A DNA stretch of 13,875 bases from an uncultured Prevotella sp. (GTDB lineage: Bacteria; Bacteroidota; Bacteroidia; Bacteroidales; Bacteroidaceae), in contig CAJPPF010000048.1 of assembly GCA_905372445.1 (NCBI GenBank), positions 1-13,875 on the forward strand. Reading direction: 5' to 3'. A program made the position numbers and the translations under genes. Each line of letters begins with the position of its first letter. The stretch's first letter is position 1. Below, piece by piece: positions 6,841 to 13,065 of this stretch. The notes under the pieces are model-generated. The model saw nothing but the letters and a program-made list of their open reading frames with translations, was not told where the DNA came from and ran no database searches.

Positions 6841-6883
6841 CAGCAGTGATGCTGAGCAAAAGGTTTAAACCCGTAGGAGCGGG
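6841..6883 (+). promoter_or_regulatory. der leader with GNRA hairpin and SD-like sequence in a loop
   Basis: CAGCA-GTGA-TGCTG (6841-6854) is a perfect 5-bp hairpin with a GNRA-type tetraloop. A second hairpin, CCCG (6870-6873) with CGGG (6880-6883), places TAGGAG in its loop; the AGGAG is Shine-Dalgarno-like and lies 13 nt before the der ATG at 6893. The 131-bp era-der gap is much longer than gaps elsewhere in this run, which fits a translational control element, but no family is recognised. Confidence 0.35.
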
Positions 6884-6892
6884 AAATGAAAA

Positions 6893-8203
6893 ATGGGAAA
6901 TTTAGTAGCAATTGTAGGCCGTCCTAATGTAGGTAAGTCTACGCTTTTCAATCGTCTGACGAAGACTCGTCATGCGATAGTGAGTGACATCGCCGGTACA
7001 ACCCGCGACCGCCAGTATGGCAAAGTGGAGTGGTGTGGCAGAGAATTCTCTGTTGTCGACACCGGCGGTTGGGTAGTTAATTCCGATGATGTCTTTGAGG
7101 AAGCCATCCGTCAGCAGGTGACAATAGCAACAGAGGAAGCCGATTTGGTGCTCTTCCTTGTTGATGTTGCAACAGGACTGACCGACCTTGACGAAGACGT
7201 AGCGATGATTCTCCGTCGCACGAAGCTTCCTGTAGTCCTTGTGGCAAACAAGGTTGACAATAATAATCAGATTTATGACTCTATGGAGTTCTACAAGCTT
7301 GGTCTTGGCGAACCTTTCTGTATCAGTTCGGCTACAGGCAGTGGCACAGGCGACCTGCTTGACGTTGTAATGTCGAAGTTAGAAGACAAGGAGCCGGAGA
7401 TAGAAGAGAACATCCCTCGTTTTGCTGTTGTAGGTCGTCCGAATGCCGGCAAGAGTTCGATTATCAATGCCTTCATCGGCGAGGAGCGTAACATCGTGAC
7501 CGACATAGCAGGTACGACACGCGACAGTATATACACCCGTTACGACAAGTTCGGCTTCGACTTCTATCTTGTCGACACTGCCGGCATACGTCGTAAGAAC
7601 AAAGTGACCGAGGACCTTGAGTTCTATTCTGTCATGCGTTCAATCCGTGCCATAGAAAACTCCGATGTGTGTATCCTCATGATCGATGCCACGCGAGGAA
7701 TAGAAGCACAGGACATGAACATATTCCAACTCATTCAGAAGAACAACAAGAGCCTTGTTGTCGTTGTCAACAAGTGGGATCTCGTGGAGGACAAAGACCA
7801 GAAAGTCATCAAGACCTTCGAGAATGCCATACGCAACAGAATGGCTCCATTCGTTGATTTCCCTATAATTTTCTCTTCTGCAGTAACAAAACAGCGCATA
7901 TACAAGGTGCTTGAGACAGCCAAGGAGGTGTATCAGAACCGCAAGGCCCGTGTGGGCACGACGAAGCTCAATGCCGTCATGCTGCCGCTCATCGAGGCAT
8001 TCCCACCACCGTCAATAAAGGGCAAGTATATCAAAATAAAGTATTGTTCGCAGTTGCCCGGCACTCAGATACCGTCATTCGTGTTCTATGCAAACCTTCC
8101 GCAGTATGTAAAGGAGCCATACAAGCGATTCCTTGAGAACAAGATACGCGAGAACTGGCCGATGCATGGATGTCCTATCAATATTTTTATACGTCAGAAG
8201 TAA
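6893..8203 (+). CDS. der: GTPase Der (EngA), 50S subunit assembly
   Basis: 436-residue double GTPase needed for late assembly of the large ribosomal subunit. The first G domain has G-R-P-N-V-G-K-S (9-16), D-T-G-G (56-59) and N-K-V-D (119-122). The second has G-R-P-N-A-G-K-S (181-188), D-T-A-G (228-231) and N-K-W-D (293-296). Both domains also carry the family's D-I-A-G-T-T-R-D switch motif. A KH-like domain follows from about 355 to the end. Length and motif set are normal. The ATG at 6893 starts G-N-L-V-A-I-V-G-R; an ATG seven bases earlier is out of frame. The small lipoprotein gene follows after 2 bp and is probably translationally coupled. Confidence 0.97.
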   Translation: MGNLVAIVGRPNVGKSTLFNRLTKTRHAIVSDIAGTTRDRQYGKVEWCGREFSVVDTGGWVVNSDDVFEEAIRQQVTIATEEADLVLFLVDVATGLTDLDEDVAMILRRTKLPVVLVANKVDNNNQIYDSMEFYKLGLGEPFCISSATGSGTGDLLDVVMSKLEDKEPEIEENIPRFAVVGRPNAGKSSIINAFIGEERNIVTDIAGTTRDSIYTRYDKFGFDFYLVDTAGIRRKNKVTEDLEFYSVMRSIRAIENSDVCILMIDATRGIEAQDMNIFQLIQKNNKSLVVVVNKWDLVEDKDQKVIKTFENAIRNRMAPFVDFPIIFSSAVTKQRIYKVLETAKEVYQNRKARVGTTKLNAVMLPLIEAFPPPSIKGKYIKIKYCSQLPGTQIPSFVFYANLPQYVKEPYKRFLENKIRENWPMHGCPINIFIRQK

Positions 8204-8205
8204 CC

Positions 8206-8595
8206 ATGAGAAAATTGTTGTTGCTGTTCGTCGCAGCATTATTTGTTGTAGCCTGCAAGAAGGAAGTCAACCATGAGGAAGTTGTCATGAATGCCGCCCG
8301 ACAGTATTACGGCTATCTGCTCAAGGGTGAATATGAGGCTTTTGTGGACGGTACCTATCATAAATACCCCGTCCATGCCTCCTACCGTTCAGAACTTATC
8401 GACAATGCAAAGATGTTCATAGCCCAGCAGAAAGTCGAGCATGATGGCATAGCCGATATAGAGATGGTGATGGCGCAGGTCGATACGGCATCCAATACAG
8501 CCAATGTCTTTCTTACGTTGAAGTATGGCGACAAGAGTCATGAACAAGTAGTTATGCCTATGATAAAGAAAGACGGACTGTGGTATATGCGTTAA
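8206..8595 (+). CDS. Small lipoprotein, DUF4878-like
   Basis: 129-residue predicted lipoprotein. I start it at the ATG at 8206, two bases after the der stop, because that gives a textbook lipoprotein signal: M-R-K, a hydrophobic run, then V-V-A-C with lipidated Cys17. An in-frame ATG at 8170 inside der would place 12 polar residues before the signal. The mature part (Y-Y-G-Y-L-L-K-G-E-Y-E-A-F-V-D-G ... F-L-T-L-K-Y-G-D ... M-P-M-I-K-K-D-G-L-W-Y-M) resembles the small NTF2-like DUF4878 lipoproteins common in Bacteroidales. After the cysteine comes K-K-E rather than an acidic surface-export signal, so a periplasm-facing location is more likely. The ligand or role is unknown. It ends the plus-strand run and converges on mlaF. 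Confidence 0.82.
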   Translation: MRKLLLLFVAALFVVACKKEVNHEEVVMNAARQYYGYLLKGEYEAFVDGTYHKYPVHASYRSELIDNAKMFIAQQKVEHDGIADIEMVMAQVDTASNTANVFLTLKYGDKSHEQVVMPMIKKDGLWYMR

Positions 8596-8644
8596 GCATA
8601 GCCACCTAACGTCAAAAGAATGTTTTGTCGGCAATGCCACGGCA

Positions 8645-8722
8645 GCCGATTATAATCCCCAATCGGTCAATAGATAGTGGTGTCTTTTATTATCCCAAAT
8701 CTATTGATTGATTGGGGATAAT
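8645..8722. repeat. Three copies of a 13-bp motif at the convergent gene junction
   Basis: Two direct copies, ATAATCCCCAATC (8652-8664) and ATTATCCCAAATC (8689-8701), and one inverted copy (plus strand GATTGGGGATAAT, 8710-8722) share 12 of 13 bases with each other or with the inverse. The second and third copies form a 13-bp hairpin with one mismatch and an 8-nt loop, overlapping the mlaF stop codon. Separately, GCCGATT (8645-8651) pairs with AATCGGT (8661-8667). No T run follows on either strand, so this is not a standard bidirectional terminator, though ending both transcripts here is plausible. Confidence 0.7.
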
Positions 8723-9504
8723 ATGTCTGTCTCCTCATTGAGTTCTTCCTCTAAGGCGACTTCCTTTACCTTCTTAAACAGGTCGGATGCGAAAACGAGG
8801 TCGTTGAGTTTTCTGTTCGTCGAGTTCATCACCTCGTCCTTCGTGCCTTCCCATTCCTTGTGTCCCTTGTAGATGAAGATTATCTTCTCGCCTATGCCCA
8901 TCACAGAGTTCATATCGTGAGTGTTGATAATAGTAGTGATATTCTTTTCCTTTGTGATGCTCGACAGCAGTTGGTCTATCACGAGGCTCGTCTTCGGGTC
9001 AAGTCCGGAGTTCGGTTCGTCACAGAAGAGATATTTCGGATTCAGCACGATGGCTCTTGCTATCGCCACACGCTTTTGCATACCACCTGACAGCTCCCCC
9101 GGAAACTTGTTCTGGGCGTCGATAAGATTCACACGTGCAAGGCAGTCCTGTGCTCGTTTCACACGCTCGCGGTAGGTCTTTGTCGAGAACATATCGAGCG
9201 GAAACATCACATTCTCCAGCACGGAGAGTGAGTCGAACAGTGCTGCCGACTGAAAAATCATTCCCATCTCGCGGCGCATCATCACCTTTTCCTTTTTCGA
9301 CATCTTCACAAGGTCACGCCCGTCGTAGAAGATCTCGCCGCTTGTAGGGTCGAGCAGTCCCACGAGGTTCTTCACCAGAACAGTCTTTCCCGAGCCACTC
9401 TGACCGATGATGAGGTTGGTCTTACCTTCCTCAAAGCAGCAGTTGATGTCTTTGAGCACCTCCTTGTCTTCAAAAGACTTATATAGATTCTTTACTTCTA
9501 TCAT
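8701..9504 (-). CDS. mlaF: MCE-type lipid transporter ATP-binding protein
   Basis: 267-residue cytoplasmic ATPase of the MlaF type, which powers phospholipid movement between the two membranes together with MlaE and an MCE-domain protein. Walker A is G-Q-S-G-S-G-K-T (34-41), Q-loop Gln85, signature L-S-G-G-M (138-142), Walker B L-F-C-D-E with Glu163, and switch His196. The signature L-S-G-G-M-Q-K-R and C-D-E-P-N-S-G-L-D-P are close to the MlaF pattern. Its ATG overlaps the mlaE stop as ATGA, which implies translational coupling. No gene for an MCE (MlaD) protein follows; the next gene is convergent, so that partner must be elsewhere. The stop codon lies in a hairpin of the junction repeat. 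Confidence 0.92.
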   Translation of the reverse strand: MIEVKNLYKSFEDKEVLKDINCCFEEGKTNLIIGQSGSGKTVLVKNLVGLLDPTSGEIFYDGRDLVKMSKKEKVMMRREMGMIFQSAALFDSLSVLENVMFPLDMFSTKTYRERVKRAQDCLARVNLIDAQNKFPGELSGGMQKRVAIARAIVLNPKYLFCDEPNSGLDPKTSLVIDQLLSSITKEKNITTIINTHDMNSVMGIGEKIIFIYKGHKEWEGTKDEVMNSTNRKLNDLVFASDLFKKVKEVALEEELNEETDILSPINQ

Positions 9505-10259
9505 GACAAAAGTTGTGTTAGGAAGACATCAGAGAACAGAATAAGAATACTTGAACTCACCACTGCCACAGTCGAAGCGTGTCCCACTTCGACCGAACCG
9601 CCTTCTACACTGTAGCCGTGGAATGACGACACACTGGATATGAGGAATGCGAAGAACAGGCTTTTCACGATACTCATCCACATGAACCATGAGTTGAAGT
9701 CGTGCTGCAGACCTGCTGTGAGGTCTTCAGGCGAGATTATATGCCCGATATAAGCCGTGGCATAAGCGCCGATGATACCTGCCAGCGAACTGAATATGAC
9801 GAGGAACGGCATGATTGTTATCAGTCCCATTATCTTTGGCAGTATAAGGAAACTGGCAGAGTTGACACCCATGATGTCGAGAGCGTCGATCTGCTGTGTC
9901 ACCCGCATTGTGCCCAGCTCTGAAGCGATGTTCGAACCGACCTTACCTGCAAGGATAAGACACATTATAGAACTGGAGAACTCAAGCAGCATGATCTCGC
10001 GTGTGGTATATCCTGACACCCATCGTGGCATCCACGGGCTTTGGATATTCATCTTCATCTGAATACATATCACCGCTCCGATGAAGAAAGATATGAGCAG
10101 GACGATAGGTATCGAGTCGATACCTAAGCTTACCATCTCTTTGCGATATGATTTCAGAAACATGCGAAAACGCTCCGGGCGACTGAAAGTCTTGCCCATG
10201 AGAATGATATAGCGTCCGAATGTCTCAAGAAAATCTTCTGTTTTACTGAATATGAACAT
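9501..10259 (-). CDS. mlaE: MCE-type lipid transporter permease
   Basis: 252-residue inner-membrane permease of the MlaE family, the channel part of the MCE lipid transporter. It has four to six hydrophobic segments, at about 46-68, 90-105, 136-172 (probably two), 195-212 and 229-247. The diagnostic stretch E-L-G-T-M-R-V-T-Q-Q-I-D-A-L (114-127) is intact, as are G-Y-T-T-R-E-I and L-A-G-K-V-G-S-N-I-A. I chose the ATG at 10259. A longer frame reaches an ATG at 10283, but that lies inside the minus-strand promoter element (10281-10288), upstream of the expected transcript start. It is cotranscribed with mlaF and divergent from lptB, placing two envelope-lipid transport functions back to back. 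Confidence 0.92.
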   Translation of the reverse strand: MFIFSKTEDFLETFGRYIILMGKTFSRPERFRMFLKSYRKEMVSLGIDSIPIVLLISFFIGAVICIQMKMNIQSPWMPRWVSGYTTREIMLLEFSSSIMCLILAGKVGSNIASELGTMRVTQQIDALDIMGVNSASFLILPKIMGLITIMPFLVIFSSLAGIIGAYATAYIGHIISPEDLTAGLQHDFNSWFMWMSIVKSLFFAFLISSVSSFHGYSVEGGSVEVGHASTVAVVSSSILILFSDVFLTQLLS

Positions 10260-10270
10260 GTAGATTAATG

Positions 10271-10285
10271 TTTTGCAATGCAAAA
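10271..10285. promoter_or_regulatory. Palindrome at the mlaE transcription start, operator candidate
   Basis: TTTTGCA (10271-10277) and TGCAAAA (10279-10285) are perfect 7-bp arms around one base. The palindrome overlaps the minus-strand -7 element and the predicted start of mlaE transcription, a good place for a repressor to bind. Part of the symmetry follows from the TTTTGCA promoter consensus itself. Confidence 0.4.
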
Positions 10286-10288
10286 GTA
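10281..10288 (-). promoter_or_regulatory. Bacteroidetes -7 promoter element for mlaEF
   Basis: Read on the minus strand, this is TACTTTTG followed by CA, an exact TAnnTTTG match. Transcription should begin near 10275, giving a leader of roughly 16 nt before the mlaE ATG. I see no good -33 TTTG at the usual distance. Confidence 0.7.
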
Positions 10289-10363
10289 ATCAATTTCCAC
10301 AAAAAAAACGGTATTAAACAGATTGTTTTTCTCATTCCGGTACATTATTAGACTCTTTTTTAC

Positions 10364-10371
10364 TAATTTTG
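10364..10371 (+). promoter_or_regulatory. Bacteroidetes -7 promoter element for lptB
   Basis: TAATTTTG matches TAnnTTTG and is followed by CA. Transcription should begin near 10377, leaving a leader of about 14 nt before the ATG at 10391. It is divergent from the mlaE promoter about 80 bp away. The -33 region is not recognisable. Confidence 0.7.
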
Positions 10372-10390
10372 CAGGAAAATCAGAAACTCT

Positions 10391-11188
10391 ATGGAAGAAA
10401 AGCATATTATAGGCGAGCAGAACAATTCCGTTCTTCGTGCAGAAGGGCTTGTCAAGCGTTATGGCAAGCGTACCGTCGTGAACGACGTGTCGATAAATGT
10501 GTGTCAGGGTGAGATAGTCGGCTTGCTCGGTCCTAATGGTGCGGGCAAGACAACATCGTTCTATATGACCACAGGCCTTGTCATTCCTAACGAAGGGCAT
10601 ATCTTCATCGACAATACGGAGATTACCGATTTTCCCGTTTATCTTCGTGCCAGAAACGGTGTGGGCTATCTTCCGCAGGAGGCGAGCGTGTTCCGTAAGA
10701 TGAGTGTCGAGGACAATATCCTTTCTGTGCTTGAAATGACAGGCAAGTCGCGCGAGGAACAACTTGACAAGCTCGAGAGCCTCATTGCTGAGTTCCGCCT
10801 TCAGAAAGTGCGCAAGAACAATGGCGACCAGCTGTCGGGCGGTGAGCGCCGACGCACGGAGATAGCGCGATGTCTTGCCATTGACCCTAAGTTCATCATG
10901 CTCGACGAACCTTTTGCCGGTGTCGACCCCATCGCCGTTGAGGATATTCAGAATATCGTTTGGCAACTGAAATACCGTAATATCGGCATTCTCATCACCG
11001 ACCACAACGTGCATGAGACACTGTCAATTACCGACCGCGCTTATCTGCTGTTCGAAGGACGCATACTTTTCCAAGGTAAGCCTGAAGAACTGGCAGAGAA
11101 TGCCATTGTAAAAGAAAAATACCTTGGCAAGAACTTCGTTCTTCAGAAAAAGGAGTTCCAGATCAATTATGAGAAGAATGCAAAGTAA
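10391..11188 (+). CDS. lptB: Lipopolysaccharide export ATPase LptB
   Basis: 265-residue cytoplasmic ABC ATPase that drives lipopolysaccharide transport to the outer membrane with LptF and LptG. Walker A is G-P-N-G-A-G-K-T (47-54), Q-loop Gln96 in Y-L-P-Q-E-A-S-V-F, signature L-S-G-G-E-R-R-R (148-155), Walker B F-I-M-L-D-E (168-173) and switch His205 in T-D-H-N-V. The patterns L-P-Q-E-A-S-V-F-R-K-M, D-E-P-F-A-G-V-D-P-I-A-V and I-T-D-H-N-V-H-E-T-L are typical of LptB rather than of other ABC ATPases. It is about 24 residues longer than the 241-residue E. coli protein, mostly at the two ends. It is a single-gene unit with its own promoter and a terminator-like hairpin. Confidence 0.94.
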   Translation: MEEKHIIGEQNNSVLRAEGLVKRYGKRTVVNDVSINVCQGEIVGLLGPNGAGKTTSFYMTTGLVIPNEGHIFIDNTEITDFPVYLRARNGVGYLPQEASVFRKMSVEDNILSVLEMTGKSREEQLDKLESLIAEFRLQKVRKNNGDQLSGGERRRTEIARCLAIDPKFIMLDEPFAGVDPIAVEDIQNIVWQLKYRNIGILITDHNVHETLSITDRAYLLFEGRILFQGKPEELAENAIVKEKYLGKNFVLQKKEFQINYEKNAK

Positions 11189-11198
11189 GAAAATGTCC

Positions 11199-11239
11199 AT
11201 TTCTAAGTCGCTGATTGTCAATAGCTTAGAAATACTTTT
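11199..11239 (+). terminator. Probable terminator of lptB
   Basis: ATTTCTAAG (11199-11207) and CTTAGAAAT (11225-11233) form a perfect 9-bp stem 10 nt after the lptB stop codon, around a 17-nt loop in which ATTG and CAAT can pair further. Only ACTTTTC follows, so the T tract is weak. Confidence 0.6.
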
Positions 11240-11240
11240 C

Positions 11241-11328
11241 TGAAACCGCCGTTTCTTGACGCTAAAACCGTCGTTTCTTGGCGCTGAAACCGCCGCTTCT
11301 TGAATCAAGAACCGCCGTTTTTAGAAAT
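11241..11328. repeat. 22-bp tandem repeat, four units, each a mini-hairpin
   Basis: Units lie at 11241-11262, 11263-11284, 11285-11306 and a decayed 11307-11328. The consensus is about TGAAACCGCCGTTTCTTGRC plus two more bases. The core of each unit is a small inverted repeat, GAAAC-CGCC-GTTTC, perfect in unit 1. A separate palindrome TTCTTGA-A-TCAAGAA spans the junction of units 3 and 4 (11297-11311). The 11-base core AAACCGCCGTT also occurs alone at 2558-2568, ahead of the kinase gene, hinting at a dispersed element. There are no spacers, so it is not a CRISPR array. Confidence 0.85.
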
Positions 11329-11480
11329 CCATTGCGTCGCTTTTATCAGTAGAAAAATCGCACGTCGTTGCGTGTAAAGAAGATTCTACGTAAGTTCGGA
11401 ATGAATTTTCTAACATCAGCGATTTGGGTTAAAAAAACAAATTATTACCCTTAATGTTAGGTATTTCGCTCGAAATTTCG

Positions 11481-11488
11481 TAATTTTG
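11481..11488 (+). promoter_or_regulatory. Bacteroidetes -7 promoter element for tig
   Basis: TAATTTTG followed by CA matches TAnnTTTG. A TTAG at 11457-11460 lies 20 bp upstream, where the -33 element is expected. Transcription should begin near 11494, giving a leader of about 97 nt. Confidence 0.7.
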
Positions 11489-11504
11489 CATTCACTTTAC
11501 GGTC

Positions 11505-11530
11505 GGCGCCCTACGGGAGCCCCGTTTTTT
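11505..11530 (+). promoter_or_regulatory. tig leader with two mutually exclusive hairpins, attenuator candidate
   Basis: Hairpin A pairs GGCGCCC (11505-11511) with GGGAGCC (11515-11521) across a 3-nt loop, with one G/A mismatch. Hairpin B pairs ACGGG (11513-11517) with CCCGT (11521-11525) across AGC and is followed by TTTTTT (11525-11530), the form of an intrinsic terminator. Both use 11515-11517, so only one can exist at a time. It lies about 12 nt downstream of the predicted start of transcription and 60 nt before the tig ATG. Confidence 0.5.
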
Positions 11531-11590
11531 AGTGTCGTTCGATGCTGAGGAATCATAAAAAAGAATAACAAACAAAACTAAGATAAGAAG

Positions 11591-12943
11591 ATGAATATCG
11601 TATTTGACAACGCCGACAAGGTGAATGGACTTCTGACCATTACTCTCGTAGAGGCAGACTACAAAGACGCTGTTGAGAAGCAGCTCAAGGATTATCGCAA
11701 GAAAGCAAACATTCCCGGATTCCGTCCCGGCATGGTTCCAATGTCTTTTCTGAAGAAGCAGGTCGGTACACAAGTGAAGATGGATGCCATCAACAATGTC
11801 GTTGGTGAGCAACTCTACAAGTACGTACAGGACAACAAGATTCAGATGCTCGGTCAGCCATTGCCTTCAGAGAAACAGGTGGCACAGGACCTTGAGAAGG
11901 ACACAGAGTTCACATTCCTGTTCGACATCGCTGTGGCTCCGGAGTTCGAGGTGAAGCTCTCAGGTCACGACAAGGTGGCTTACTATAACATTACCGTCAG
12001 CGACGACGTTATCGACAAGCAAGTCGAGATGTTTGCTTCACGCAACGGCAGCTATGTGAAGGCGGAGGCATACGAAGGCAACGATATGCTCAAGGGCGAT
12101 CTCCGCGAGCTCGATGCAGAGGGAAACACCCTCGATGGCGGTCTGACACTCAGCGAGACAACCATCATGCCTGCTTACGTGAAGGATGAAAACCAGAAGA
12201 AGCTCTTCGACGGAGCAAAGGTCGGCGACATCATCACTATCAACCCACGCCAGATGTATGGCGACGCAGAACTCGCCGCATTACTTCATGTTGACAAGGC
12301 AGAGCTTGGCTATCACGCTGGCGACTTCACATATCAGATAACAGAAATCAGCCGTTACGAGAAGGCGCCCGTAGATCAGAAACTCTTCGACGCAGTATTC
12401 GGCGAGGGTGTATGCGCCGATGAGGCTGCATTCCGTGCAAAGATTGCAGAAGGCGTGAAGGTTCAGCTCCAGTCTGACCAGGACTTTAAGTTCCTCATGG
12501 ACGCTCGTGCACACATCGAGAAGAAAATCGGTAAGCTCGAGTTCCCTGACGCGCTCCTCAAGCGCATACTTCGCGAAAGCAATAAGGACAAAGGCGAGGA
12601 GTTCGTTGAGAAAAACTATGAGGGCAGCATAAAGCAGCTCAAATGGCATCTTATCAAGGAGAAAATCGTCGCAGCACACAACATCAAGGTTGATGATGCT
12701 GACATCAAGGCAACAGCCGTAGAGGCTGCTCGAGTACAGTTCGCACAGTACGGCATGAACAATGTACCTGCAGAGTACCTCGAGAACTATGCTGACGAGA
12801 TGATCAAGAACCGAGAGGCTGTTGACGGACTTGTTGACCGTGCCATCGACGTCAAAATCACTGAAGTACTCAAGGGTATAGTGAAGCTTGACGAGAAGGA
12901 GATCTCTCTCGATGACTTCAATAAGCTCATGGAAGAAAAATAA
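11591..12943 (+). CDS. tig: Trigger factor, ribosome-associated chaperone
   Basis: 450-residue chaperone that binds new chains at the ribosome exit. The N-terminal ribosome-binding loop is seen as I-P-G-F-R-P-G-M-V-P (41-50); the classical motif is G-F-R-x-G-K-x-P, so Lys is Met here, as I recall for Bacteroidetes relatives. Residues about 150-250 correspond to the FKBP-like isomerase domain but show little of its consensus, so isomerase activity is doubtful. The rest is the helical, charged C-terminal chaperone domain. Length is close to E. coli (432). It has its own promoter and a leader with competing hairpins. clpP follows after 122 bp under a separate promoter, the usual tig-clpP(-clpX) order. 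Confidence 0.95.
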   Translation: MNIVFDNADKVNGLLTITLVEADYKDAVEKQLKDYRKKANIPGFRPGMVPMSFLKKQVGTQVKMDAINNVVGEQLYKYVQDNKIQMLGQPLPSEKQVAQDLEKDTEFTFLFDIAVAPEFEVKLSGHDKVAYYNITVSDDVIDKQVEMFASRNGSYVKAEAYEGNDMLKGDLRELDAEGNTLDGGLTLSETTIMPAYVKDENQKKLFDGAKVGDIITINPRQMYGDAELAALLHVDKAELGYHAGDFTYQITEISRYEKAPVDQKLFDAVFGEGVCADEAAFRAKIAEGVKVQLQSDQDFKFLMDARAHIEKKIGKLEFPDALLKRILRESNKDKGEEFVEKNYEGSIKQLKWHLIKEKIVAAHNIKVDDADIKATAVEAARVQFAQYGMNNVPAEYLENYADEMIKNREAVDGLVDRAIDVKITEVLKGIVKLDEKEISLDDFNKLMEEK

Positions 12944-12971
12944 TATATTTAGAAAAAAATCTTCTGAATAT

Positions 12972-13038
12972 GGGGAGGTTTTCGACTTTTTTTTCTATCT
13001 TTGTATGACAAGAATGGGGAGACGTCGGAAACCTCCCC
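12972..13038. repeat. Inverted repeat spanning the clpP promoter, with overlapping leader hairpin
   Basis: The left arm (12972-12986, GGGGAGGTTTTCGAC) and right arm (13024-13038, GTCGGAAACCTCCCC) pair at 14 of 15 positions, the other being a possible G-T wobble. The -7 element (12996-13003) and the transcription start fall in the 37-nt interval between them. A third copy of the core, GGGGAG at 13016-13021, can instead pair with CTCCCC (13033-13038), extended by two more pairs to 13014-13040. The right arm therefore has two competing partners: the inner one exists in every clpP transcript, the outer one only in transcripts reading through from tig. Confidence 0.8.
12996..13003 (+). promoter_or_regulatory. 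Bacteroidetes -7 promoter element for clpP
   Basis: TATCTTTG matches TAnnTTTG. Transcription should begin near 13009, so the mRNA would carry the hairpin at 13014-13040 almost at its 5' end and a leader of about 57 nt. No clear -33 TTTG is present; that region is occupied by the left arm of the inverted repeat. Confidence 0.7.
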
Positions 13039-13065
13039 GTGGTATTGTATAAATAATATAGTAAT

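Larger units (their letters stand above)
11189..11590. other. 402-bp non-coding region between lptB and tig
   Basis: I see no gene here. In order it holds a terminator-like hairpin (11199-11239), four copies of a 22-bp tandem repeat (11241-11328), an AT-rich stretch without clear features (about 11330-11480), a strong -7 promoter element (11481-11488), and a GC-rich leader with two competing hairpins (11505-11530) ahead of the tig ATG. It is the longest internal gap in the window. Confidence 0.75.

Noticed and set aside
8170..8205. Upstream ATG for the small lipoprotein inside der
   Set aside because: It would add a polar stretch before the lipoprotein signal; the ATG at 8206 gives a standard lipobox.
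10260..10283. Longer mlaE start at 10283
   Set aside because: That ATG lies inside the -7 promoter element, so it would not be transcribed from that promoter.
10265..11014. Long open frame on the minus strand opposite lptB
   Set aside because: The plus-strand frame carries all ABC ATPase motifs; the opposite frame shows no known motif and overlaps the mlaE promoter, so it is an antisense shadow.
11241..11328. Possible CRISPR array
   Set aside because: The 22-bp units are directly adjacent with no spacers, and no cas gene is present.
11511..11520. CCTACGGGAG-like string in the tig leader resembling a conserved 16S rRNA segment
   Set aside because: Only about ten bases match and nothing around them resembles rRNA; the match arises from the hairpin arms.
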